Shown here one piece after another: positions 1 through 5,732 of a stretch of DNA of 7,565 nucleotides. Position numbers and translations under genes: made by a program. How positions within the stretch are numbered: position 1 is the stretch's first letter; each line of letters starts with the position of its first letter. The notes beneath the pieces were generated by a model that was not told where the DNA came from, searched no databases, and saw only the letters and a list, made by a program, of their open reading frames with translations. The stretch comes from Clostridia bacterium (GTDB lineage: Bacteria > Bacillota > Clostridia > Christensenellales > UBA1242). Location of the stretch: the NCBI GenBank assembly GCA_017650795.1, contig JAGCEE010000064.1:1-7565 (forward strand). The letters are read 5' to 3'.

Positions 1-82
1 AAAAATATTAAATAATTTAAAATGTTTTATAGTATTACTTATTATTAATCTAATAATAAAGCAATAAAAAATTATTAAAAAG

Positions 83-109
83 TTGATACAAACAACAATA
101 AGGTATGAT
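83..109 (+). promoter_or_regulatory. Candidate promoter upstream of the TfoX-like gene
   Basis: A TTGATA box (83-88) is followed by TATGAT (104-109) with a 15-base spacer, shorter than the usual 17. A perfect TATAAT also occurs at 149-154, but it would leave a very short leader before the ATG at 173 and has only a poor TTTATT at -35 (126-131). Either could drive the gene. All surrounding sequence is AT-rich, so chance matches are likely. Confidence 0.35.
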
Positions 110-137
110 ATTATGTATTTGATAGTTTATTATAAAA

Positions 138-151
138 ATAGTTATAACTAT
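138..151. repeat. Perfect 14-bp palindrome upstream of the TfoX-like gene
   Basis: ATAGTTATAACTAT reads the same on both strands. It overlaps the TATAAT at 149-154 and ends 21 bases before the start codon, an operator-like position. The first 12 bases recur exactly at 1056-1067, upstream of the surface-protein gene. Function is unknown, and an AT-rich palindrome can arise by chance. Confidence 0.45.
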
Positions 152-172
152 AATTAAAAATAGGAGAAGAAA

Positions 173-475
173 ATGCCATCTACAAAACAATTTAAGGATT
201 ACGTTTTGGAACAAATTAAAGATTTAGAAAATATTACTTGTAAACAAATGATGGGTGAATACTTATTGTATTATAACGGAGTTTTGTTTGGTGGGATTTA
301 TGATGATAGATTTTTAATAAAGATTACTGCAACAAACAAGGCTTATTTCTTGCAAGAGCAAATTCCATACAAAAATGCAAAGCCAATGTGTTTGTTAGAG
401 AACTTAGATGATGTTGAATATTTAAAGCAAGTTATTTTACAAACATATAAAGACTTGTTGGGTAAAAATATATAA
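173..475 (+). CDS. TfoX/Sxy N-terminal-domain protein (100 aa)
   Basis: The 100-residue product matches the TfoX_N fold over nearly its whole length. It starts with an FxDYVLEQ helix (residues 7-14), then the family core KQMMGEYLLY (24-33), counterpart of the usual RKMFGGYGLY, then GVLFGGIYDDRFLIK (36-50) and an AKPM segment (69-72). There is no TfoX C-terminal domain, so this is the short stand-alone form common in Firmicutes. In Gammaproteobacteria, full-length TfoX/Sxy promotes competence gene expression. No role is established for the short forms, and competence should not be inferred here. AGGAG at 162-166, six bases before the ATG, fixes the start. The gene seems monocistronic; the next start, at 551, heads a decayed gene and has its own ribosome binding site. 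Confidence 0.85.
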   Translation: MPSTKQFKDYVLEQIKDLENITCKQMMGEYLLYYNGVLFGGIYDDRFLIKITATNKAYFLQEQIPYKNAKPMCLLENLDDVEYLKQVILQTYKDLLGKNI

Positions 476-495
476 GGGTTTTATGGTAAAAACAG

Positions 496-525
496 TTGTT
501 CGTATTAATTAAAATGTACTAAAAT
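496..525 (+). promoter_or_regulatory. Weak candidate promoter of the decayed methyltransferase gene
   Basis: TTGTTC (496-501) and TAAAAT (520-525) are separated by 18 bases, and a ribosome binding site follows at 536-541. The -35 box matches the consensus only in TTG, so this is tentative. Transcription could instead continue from the TfoX-like gene, because I see no terminator between 476 and 550. Confidence 0.25.
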
Positions 526-550
526 AAAACAAATTAAAGGAATATTGTGT

Positions 551-990
551 ATGCAAGACATAATTGGATATTTAGAAAAAATGGAAAAATCAATGGTGTA
601 CAAATTGTTTTTTATTGATATAATAGACATCACAAAATACGATTTAATAGTAGGTTTTGGTTATTGCTGATGGAACATTTATAAAATACTTAAATGGCAT
701 TTTTACAAGTTTAAAGTATGTAGGTTATGACATAAGTCAAGATGTGATTATAAGGGCAAAACAAAGTGGCTATAAAAATGTAAAATTTACATCTAATTTA
801 GAAGATTTTAAGCAAATATTAAAAAAACAAAATCATGCAATCATTAAAAATTAATAATTTTTTAGTAAAATTTGACGAAAAATTCACACTTCCGTATAAA
901 AAACAAGAGATTTTTGAGAATTTTAACTTTTCTTTAGATTTGCCGACCCACAGAAAAACTAATATTTGTAAAAGACACATTATTAAAAAA
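551..990 (+). pseudogene. Decayed class I SAM-dependent methyltransferase
   Basis: Three fragments in three frames read together as one methyltransferase. From the ATG at 551 (AAAGGA at 536-541, nine bases upstream) the first frame gives 39 residues ending KYDLIVGFGYC, then TGA at 668-670. A one-base shift continues as ADGTFIKYL (from 666), then KYVGYDIS (714-737) and NVKFTSNLEDF, with TAA at 852-854. The pieces resemble motif I (VDFGCADGT) and the acidic post-I strand (GYDIS) of this family. A third frame, from about 862, encodes FTLPYKKQEIFENFNFSLDLPTH, which resembles the C-terminal end of such enzymes. The middle, with the substrate-binding half, seems deleted around 830-860. The motif I acidic residue has become Gly, and the last frame has no stop before the terminator. 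The total is about 140 codons, against an expected 200 or more. Family assignment is inferred from motifs; gene inactivation is well supported. Confidence 0.72.
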
Positions 991-1030
991 AATCAAACCA
1001 CAATGGCTTTGTGGTTTGATTTATTTTTTT
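990..1030 (+). terminator. Strong intrinsic terminator after the methyltransferase relic
   Basis: A perfect 14-bp stem (990-1003 with 1009-1022) with a five-base TGGCT loop is followed by a T-rich tail, TTATTTTTTT. An A-run (985-992) on the other side means it could also stop transcription from the right on the minus strand. It is the best hairpin in the left third of the window and isolates the surface-protein gene from upstream transcription. Confidence 0.88.
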
Positions 1031-1057
1031 ACTTTGTGTAAACTATAACTATATCAT
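1028..1057 (+). promoter_or_regulatory. Weak candidate promoter of the surface-protein gene
   Basis: TTTACT (1028-1033) and TATCAT (1052-1057) are 18 bases apart, immediately after the terminator. The -35 box is poor. A promoter must lie between about 1031 and 1103 if the gene is independently transcribed, and this is the best arrangement I can find. The -10 box falls inside the inverted repeat at 1044-1064. Confidence 0.28.
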
Positions 1058-1064
1058 AGTTATA
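1044..1064. repeat. Inverted repeat upstream of the surface-protein gene
   Basis: Nine-base arms TATAACTAT (1044-1052) and ATAGTTATA (1056-1064) flank a three-base spacer. The right arm extends into ATAGTTATAACT (1056-1067), identical to the core of the palindrome at 138-151. It covers the expected promoter region and could be an operator. There is no T-run, so it is not a terminator. Confidence 0.45.
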
Positions 1065-1102
1065 ACTTCTTGATAAAAAAATAAAAAGGTTTGGAATTAT
1101 GT

Positions 1103-4100
1103 ATGCAAAGAACAAAAGTTAAAGTTGTTATGAGAATAGCATTCGTGGGTTTACTCGCAGTAATGCTATTTTTTGCGGGGCTAACTATTTTGCATTTGCA
1201 AAAGTTAAATAAAGCTCTGCCAACAAATATAGCAAGTGCAGACACCTTTGAAACAAATCGTGTTTACCCAATAATAAATGGCAATCCGGTTGTTTCGCAA
1301 GGTTATGCATTTACTGCCCAAGCAAACCATTTGCAGTTAGATGGCTATTATGGTTCAGACCCAAACGTTGTTATTCCAGTCGCATTTTATTGTGGCGATG
1401 GAACAACGTACACAAATACATCTTCATTCACTTTCGGGTTTAATAAGACTTATCGTCAAAATAACATAATAGAAACATTTGTAGTTGATGGAACGGTTTA
1501 TTTTAGTGGTAGTTTTGAAAGCTTTGCAGAACAATCAACTTTAGAAGAATGTGATTTTGGAAGTGCCAATACGACTGATATTACTAGTATGAAGACAATG
1601 TTCCACATGTGTCAAAGTCTTACAAGTTTAAATTTAAGTAGCTTTGATACAAGTAATGTTACAAATATGTCGCATATGTTCGCTGGCTGTTCTTCTTTAG
1701 AAAGTTTAGATTTAACCAACTTTGATACAAGCAAGGTTGAATCAATGCAATGTATGTTTCATTCTTGTTTAAAATTAGAGACAATAGATGTAAGCAGTTT
1801 TGACACAAGTAATGTCACCCAAATGTTTAATATGTTCTATATGTGCAATAGTATTACGAGTTTGGATTTAAGCAACTTTAACACAAGCAAAGTAGAGTAC
1901 ATGGATAATATGTTTTGGCATTGTATACAGCTAATATACTTAAATATAAGTAGTTTTTATGTTGGAAATTCTGTAGATGTTGAAGATTTTATTTCTGATT
2001 GTACTAATCTTGCAAGTATACATGCACCATACTATTTTGGACCAAGCTATAATTTGGAGGGTAGTGGTTGGAAAAGAGTAGACAATGGAAGTACTGTCAC
2101 TAATTTACAAAACACTAGTGGTGTATCTTATAGAATAACCAAATTGCCACAAGGATTGGATTCTTCTTACGTTTATCCAATAATAGCCGGAGAATTAGAC
2201 ACCACGCAGTATTACACATTTACTGCAAATGCAAACTATTTGCAACTAAATAATTACCTCGGCTCGAACCCAGATGTTGTTATACCAACAATCTTTTATT
2301 GTGGCGATGGGACTATATATGCCAATACATCATCTTTTACGTTTAGATTTAATCAAACATACAAAGACAATACAGTGATTGATACATTTAATGTAAATGG
2401 AACAGTATACTTTAGTGGTGGTTTTAATAATTTTGCTCAGGGTTCTGGCTTGCAACAGTGTAATTTTGGTGACGCCAACACAAGTGGTGTTACTTTAATG
2501 AATTATATGTTTAGTAATTGTAGTAGTCTTACAAGCTTAAATGTAAGTGGATTTGACACAAGCAATGTTACAAATATGCAAGGCATGTTTAATAACTGTA
2601 GTGTTCTAGCAAGTTTAAATATAAGTAATTTTAACACAAGTAATGTTACTAGTATGTCTGCTATGTTTAGTGGCTGTTGTGTATTAGCAAGTATAGATGT
2701 TAGTGGCTTCAACACGGACAATGTTGAATATTTGTCTGGCATGTTTAAGAATTGTATTGCACTAACAAGCATAGACATAAGCAATTTTAATACGAGCAAT
2801 TATAAGATATTGTACAATTTGTTCAGTGGTTGCAGCAATCTTACAAGTGTAAATTTATGTGATTTTAATTTAAGTAATGCTACTAACATAAACAGTATGT
2901 TTAGCGATTGTGCACAACTTACAAGTTTAGATTTAAGTAGTTTATATGTTAGCAGTTCAGCAAGTGTTGAAAATCTTCTTTCTGGTTGTACAAATCTAGT
3001 AAACATAAATGTACCATACAATTTTGGACCAAGCTATGATTTGGGTAGTGGTTGGAGAAGAGTTGGCGATGGTGCGAGTGTCACAGATTTACAAAACACA
3101 ACGAACGCTTCTTTCGAAATTACAAAACTAGAATTATATGAAATAACCTTTAAAAATTACGATAATACCACTTTGCAAGAAGAATATTTAAAGCTAGGTA
3201 CTATGCCAACATATACTGGTGAAGCACCAACCAAACCGGCAACTGTGCAGTATTCATATACATTTAATGGTTGGGATCCAGAAATAGAAACCGTAAGCGG
3301 CGATGCAGAATACACGGCAACATATTCCTCAGTGGTTAGAGAATATACGATAATATTTAAGAACTACGATAATTCAATTCTAGAGCAAAAACAGGTTGCT
3401 TATGGCGACACACCAGAGTATACTGGTGAAGCACCAACCAAGCCATCAACAATAGATACAGTTTACACATTTAATGGTTGGCTTCCAGAAATAGAAGTGG
3501 TGACCGGCGATGCGGTGTACACTACAACATATTCTTCAGCAGTTAGAGAGTATACAATAACATTTAAGAACTACGATAATTCAATTCTAGAGCAAAAACA
3601 GGTGGCTTATGGCGATACACCAGAGTATACTGGTGAAATACCAACTAAGCCTGCGACAGCACAATTTACTTATACCTTTAATAATGAATGGTCACCAAGC
3701 ATAGTTGCTGTTGTTGGTGAAGCAGCATATACAGCACAATTCTCACAAACTGTTAATGAATACACCATAACATTTAAAAATTATGATGATACGGTTTTAG
3801 AGCAAAAACAAGTTGCATTTGGCACGATTCCAACTTATAATGGTGCCACACCAGTCAAGCCTGCGACAGCACAGTATTCATATATGTTCAGTGGTTGGAC
3901 AACAAATCTAGTTGCAGTTACTGGCGAGGCAGAATATACGGCAGGATTTTTGGAAAATGTTAATAATTACACAATAGTATTTAAGAATTATGATAATGAA
4001 GTGTTGCAGCAAACTCAAGTTCTATACGGCCAAATGCCTGCTTATAATGCAGAAAATCCAACTAAGCCTCCAACCGATAGTTATGTTTATAGATTTAATG

Positions 4101-4747
4101 GCTGGGATAATACACTAACGGCAGTAACTGGCGATGCAACTTATACAGCAACATATCAAGAATTGAAAAAACTATTTGTAAGTATTGAATGTGATGAAAA
4201 TCTAAGTTATACTATTAGTCCAGAAAAAGATTATTATTTGGCTGGTGATGCAATCACAATAAATGTTGCAATTAGTGATAAATATGTAATTGATACAATA
4301 GAAGTTAATGGAAAAGAGGCAAAATTAGAAAACGGCGAACTAGTTTTAACCATCTTAGAAAACACAACAATTATCATATCAACAAAAGAAAAGACTACTT
4401 CAATAGGTATTGTTGCTATTGCAATAGTTGCTTCAATAGCATTGATTGCGGTGGCTGTGGTTGTTAAAATGGCGAAAATACGAAAGAATAGGTTAGAAAT
4501 TGCATCTGTTGGGCGCAAGTATGAAGAATACATAAAAAAGCACAATCAAGAAAATTCACAAAAAGATAAAAATGAAATTGATAGCAAGAATGCTAACTAT
4601 ACAATTAAAAGAAATGAGTTGAATAACAAAAATGTAAATAATAATGCTATTAGCAATATTAGCCAGACTAATATGAATAATGCTAATAATCATGTGGCAA
4701 AGAAAAAACCACAAATCAATGTTCCTAAAAGACCACCTAAAAGATAA
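1103..4747 (+). CDS. BspA-like DUF285-repeat surface protein with stalk repeats and C-terminal membrane anchor
   Basis: This 1214-residue protein is probably an exported adhesin-like protein. Residues 10-32 form a hydrophobic signal or anchor segment after a Lys/Arg-rich start; ASA at 44-46 is a possible but distant signal-peptidase site. Two homologous modules follow (54-356 and 357-about 679). Each has a beta-rich leader with VVIP and YCGDGT, then 26-residue BspA/DUF285 repeats (MxxMFxxCxxLxSLDLSxFDTSNV; first array from 163, second from 466), then FGPSY...GSGW...LQNT. Five 67-70-residue stalk repeats (680-1020; EYTITFKNYD...TFNGW...TATY) resemble InlB_B/Flg_new domains. A further beta-rich segment (1021-1098), a membrane helix (1101-1121, IGIVAIAIVAS...) and a 93-residue Lys/Asn-rich tail ending PKRPPKR finish it. 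There is no LPXTG sorting signal. I chose ATG 1103 because the in-frame TTG at 1091 lies one base after AAAAGG (1084-1089); the spacing to ATG 1103 is long at 13 bases, with a weak TGGA closer. Related proteins bind host matrix or other bacteria; the ligand here is unknown. Confidence 0.88.
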   Translation: MQRTKVKVVMRIAFVGLLAVMLFFAGLTILHLQKLNKALPTNIASADTFETNRVYPIINGNPVVSQGYAFTAQANHLQLDGYYGSDPNVVIPVAFYCGDGTTYTNTSSFTFGFNKTYRQNNIIETFVVDGTVYFSGSFESFAEQSTLEECDFGSANTTDITSMKTMFHMCQSLTSLNLSSFDTSNVTNMSHMFAGCSSLESLDLTNFDTSKVESMQCMFHSCLKLETIDVSSFDTSNVTQMFNMFYMCNSITSLDLSNFNTSKVEYMDNMFWHCIQLIYLNISSFYVGNSVDVEDFISDCTNLASIHAPYYFGPSYNLEGSGWKRVDNGSTVTNLQNTSGVSYRITKLPQGLDSSYVYPIIAGELDTTQYYTFTANANYLQLNNYLGSNPDVVIPTIFYCGDGTIYANTSSFTFRFNQTYKDNTVIDTFNVNGTVYFSGGFNNFAQGSGLQQCNFGDANTSGVTLMNYMFSNCSSLTSLNVSGFDTSNVTNMQGMFNNCSVLASLNISNFNTSNVTSMSAMFSGCCVLASIDVSGFNTDNVEYLSGMFKNCIALTSIDISNFNTSNYKILYNLFSGCSNLTSVNLCDFNLSNATNINSMFSDCAQLTSLDLSSLYVSSSASVENLLSGCTNLVNINVPYNFGPSYDLGSGWRRVGDGASVTDLQNTTNASFEITKLELYEITFKNYDNTTLQEEYLKLGTMPTYTGEAPTKPATVQYSYTFNGWDPEIETVSGDAEYTATYSSVVREYTIIFKNYDNSILEQKQVAYGDTPEYTGEAPTKPSTIDTVYTFNGWLPEIEVVTGDAVYTTTYSSAVREYTITFKNYDNSILEQKQVAYGDTPEYTGEIPTKPATAQFTYTFNNEWSPSIVAVVGEAAYTAQFSQTVNEYTITFKNYDDTVLEQKQVAFGTIPTYNGATPVKPATAQYSYMFSGWTTNLVAVTGEAEYTAGFLENVNNYTIVFKNYDNEVLQQTQVLYGQMPAYNAENPTKPPTDSYVYRFNGWDNTLTAVTGDATYTATYQELKKLFVSIECDENLSYTISPEKDYYLAGDAITINVAISDKYVIDTIEVNGKEAKLENGELVLTILENTTIIISTKEKTTSIGIVAIAIVASIALIAVAVVVKMAKIRKNRLEIASVGRKYEEYIKKHNQENSQKDKNEIDSKNANYTIKRNELNNKNVNNNAISNISQTNMNNANNHVAKKKPQINVPKRPPKR
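1262..3139 (+). repeat. Internal tandem duplication: two leader-plus-DUF285 modules
   Basis: Copy 1 (1262-2170) and copy 2 (2171-3139) encode the same order of elements. These are a YPII leader, LQL...YGS/LGS, VVIP, FYCGDGT, NTSSFTF, a DUF285 array, and FGPSY/GSGW/LQNT. By eye, copy 1 has five good 26-residue repeats plus a degenerate one, and copy 2 has six plus a degenerate one. The copies have diverged clearly at the amino-acid level, so the duplication is old, with later gain or loss of one repeat. Confidence 0.85.
3140..4162 (+). repeat. Five tandem ~69-codon stalk repeats
   Basis: Units start at 3140, 3341, 3548, 3758 and 3965 and are 67-70 codons long. Each has xYTIxFKNYDN, then LEQKQVAYG, P.Y.GE.PTKPAT, Y.FNGW and V.G.A.YTATY. 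They match the Listeria-Bacteroides repeat/InlB B-repeat style of small beta domains used as surface stalks. Within the array, 3359-3430 and 3566-3637 are 72-base stretches differing at only two positions by eye, far closer than the other units. This suggests a recent duplication or gene conversion. Confidence 0.85.
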
Positions 4748-4777
4748 TAATTGGTGAGGGATATAAAATGCTAAAAA

Positions 4778-4804
4778 AATAATGGTTAAATAAAAACCAT
4801 TATT
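4778..4804 (+). other. Hairpin 3' of the surface-protein gene
   Basis: A perfect 10-bp stem, AATAATGGTT (4778-4787) with AACCATTATT (4795-4804), encloses a seven-base A-rich loop. No T-run follows, so it is not a classical terminator. It may be a mRNA 3'-end stabiliser upstream of the terminator at 4820-4852. Confidence 0.5.
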
Positions 4805-4819
4805 AAAGCAAAGAAATAA

Positions 4820-4852
4820 AAAGCACAGAAGTAAAATTATCTGTGTTTTTTT
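4820..4852 (+). terminator. Intrinsic terminator of the surface-protein gene
   Basis: CACAGA (4824-4829) pairs with TCTGTG (4840-4845) across a 10-base AT loop. Seven Ts (4846-4852) follow, and an A-rich run precedes the stem and can extend it. It lies about 75 bases past the stop codon of the surface protein. Confidence 0.75.
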
Positions 4853-5050
4853 GAACAATTTTAAAATACATTTTTATTAAATTATATTTTTTTGTTATTT
4901 TTCATTGAAATAAAAAATATTAAATTAATATCGTATTATTTAGAAAAAAGCTCTTTTATTATGATAATAAATAACTATTTTTAAAAATTAAGCAAAAATT
5001 ATTTTTATTATAATAAAACCCTAGTATTTATTGGCGTTGTAATTGCGTCC
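4853..5050. other. AT-rich gene-free spacer
   Basis: About 200 bases of very AT-rich sequence between two converging terminators. I see no open frame with a ribosome binding site, no strong inverted repeat and no RNA motif on either strand. Confidence 0.6.
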
Positions 5051-5077
5051 AAAAAAAAAGGTAGATGGTTCTACCTT
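5051..5077 (-). terminator. Intrinsic terminator of the 162-aa minus-strand gene
   Basis: Read on the minus strand, AAGGTAGA (5077-5070) pairs with TCTACCTT (5065-5058) over a four-base loop, and transcription then enters an uninterrupted T-run (A-run 5051-5059 on the plus strand). The TAA stop of the gene (5078-5076) shares two bases with the base of the stem, an unusually tight arrangement. No T-run exists on the other side, so it works in the minus direction only. Confidence 0.87.
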
Positions 5078-5564
5078 AAAATTGATAACTATCATCGTAT
5101 TTACATTCTTCTTCTCTTTTTTTAATGCTTGGGTCTTTTTGCAAAATGGCTTCAGCTTTTCTTGTGGCTGCAATTATATCTGAATCAAGCATATATTGGC
5201 TTGCATCTATCTCTGGATAGTCATATTCCGAATATTCGCAATAGTTTGTATCTTTTCGTAGTCTGTCTTGTTCTTTCTCTACTCGTCTTGCTTCTTTGGC
5301 TAGGGTAGTAAAAGCTTTTGTTCCTACCCGTCCAATCAAATCTTTAAAGAAATATACAGTGTAATTCTTTGTGCCTAAAATTTTTTCAAAATCCAACCTT
5401 CGTTCAACAGAGCCATATTCACCGCGATAAGTTGGGATATCATAAATTGTGCCATCCATAATGTTTTTTGCTCTAGTCCCGTCTGAGTTTTTTACAAAAA
5501 CAGAAAGGTTCCTCCTTTCTAAATTATATATCCATATTAAATCATTCAGCCTAAATCTATCCAT
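5076..5564 (-). CDS. Hypothetical protein of unknown family (162 aa)
   Basis: I do not recognise a family. The product is soluble and highly charged, with no signal peptide or membrane segment. The N-terminal 80 residues look alpha/beta (FRLNDLIWIYNLERRNLSVF at 4-23, then YTVYFFKDLIG at 68-78). Residues 82-104 form a likely amphipathic helix rich in Lys, Arg and Glu. Residues 108-125 are Tyr/Glu/Asp-rich, then comes a second charged helix (about 127-142) and a polar tail. There is no obvious helix-turn-helix or catalytic motif. AAAGGAG (5579-5573, minus strand) eight bases before the ATG makes the start secure. Clear signals at both ends (promoter, operator-like dyad, terminator) show a real single-gene unit, divergent from the dehydrogenase at 5733. 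Confidence 0.8.
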   Translation of the reverse strand: MDRFRLNDLIWIYNLERRNLSVFVKNSDGTRAKNIMDGTIYDIPTYRGEYGSVERRLDFEKILGTKNYTVYFFKDLIGRVGTKAFTTLAKEARRVEKEQDRLRKDTNYCEYSEYDYPEIDASQYMLDSDIIAATRKAEAILQKDPSIKKREEECKYDDSYQF

Positions 5565-5586
5565 ATTTCACACTCCTTTATCTTGT

Positions 5587-5624
5587 AAGTATTTTACTAT
5601 ACACTTTTATTATAGTCAATACTT
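5587..5624. promoter_or_regulatory. Operator-like dyad overlapping the minus-strand promoter
   Basis: On the plus strand, AAGTATT-TT-ACTATA (5587-5601) and TATAGT-C-AATACTT (5611-5624) are inverted copies apart from a one-base difference in the internal gap, with nine bases between. The dyad covers both the -35 and -10 boxes of the promoter at 5591-5619. This is the classic geometry for a dimeric repressor site, but the regulator is not identifiable from the window. Confidence 0.6.
5591..5619 (-). promoter_or_regulatory. Near-consensus sigma-70-type promoter of the 162-aa gene
   Basis: Read on the minus strand, TTGACT (5619-5614) and TAAAAT (5596-5591) are separated by exactly 17 bases. The -10 box is 27 bases upstream of the start codon, and the strong ribosome binding site at 5579-5573 lies in between. 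It is the best-formed two-box promoter in the window. Confidence 0.8.
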
Positions 5625-5691
5625 GTTTTTAATAAAAACGATTAACATATTATAAAAAATAGCAATATTGATGCAAGCATAAGAGTTTATA

Positions 5692-5700
5692 TGATATAAT
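5692..5700 (+). promoter_or_regulatory. Extended -10 promoter of the dehydrogenase gene
   Basis: TGATATAAT is a perfect TGn plus TATAAT extended -10 element, ending 32 bases before the ATG at 5733. No good -35 box sits at 17 bases (TTGATG at 5668-5673 is 21 bases away), as is usual for extended -10 promoters. Confidence 0.65.
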
Positions 5701-5732
5701 TAAAGAAAAGCGAAAAAGGGAAGATAAGTGGC

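Noticed and set aside
39..59. AT-only 9-bp hairpin as a terminator of an upstream gene
   Set aside because: The stem contains no G or C and has no T-run after it; such hairpins are expected by chance in this composition.
173..475. Competence (DNA uptake) system implied by the TfoX-like gene
   Set aside because: Only the short N-terminal domain is present, and no competence machinery gene is in the window.
655..672. Programmed frameshift that would keep the methyltransferase alive
   Set aside because: No slippery heptamer or downstream pseudoknot is visible, and a second break near 850 plus missing middle sequence point to decay.
657..854. Open frame of 65 codons in the methyltransferase relic as a separate small protein
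   Set aside because: It begins at an unsupported TTG in the middle of methyltransferase motif I. The real start, with a ribosome binding site, is at 551 in another frame.
835..1041. Open frame of 68 codons following the methyltransferase relic
   Set aside because: It has no ribosome binding site and runs straight through a strong terminator. Its residues 10-39 fit the C-terminus of the broken methyltransferase, so it is a fragment and not a gene.
1217..1231. LPTNI, resembling a sortase LPXTG signal
   Set aside because: It lies near the N-terminus (residues 39-43), lacks the Gly and is not followed by a membrane segment.
1589..3010. CRISPR-like periodic repeats
   Set aside because: The ~78-base periodicity is in frame, protein-coding (26-residue DUF285 units) and diverged between units, with no spacer-like segments.
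2503..3021. Minus-strand open frames across the DUF285 arrays, and the similar ones at 4234-4858
   Set aside because: They are mirror frames of the repeated surface-protein codons, low in complexity (Leu/Ser/Val-rich) and without ribosome binding sites.
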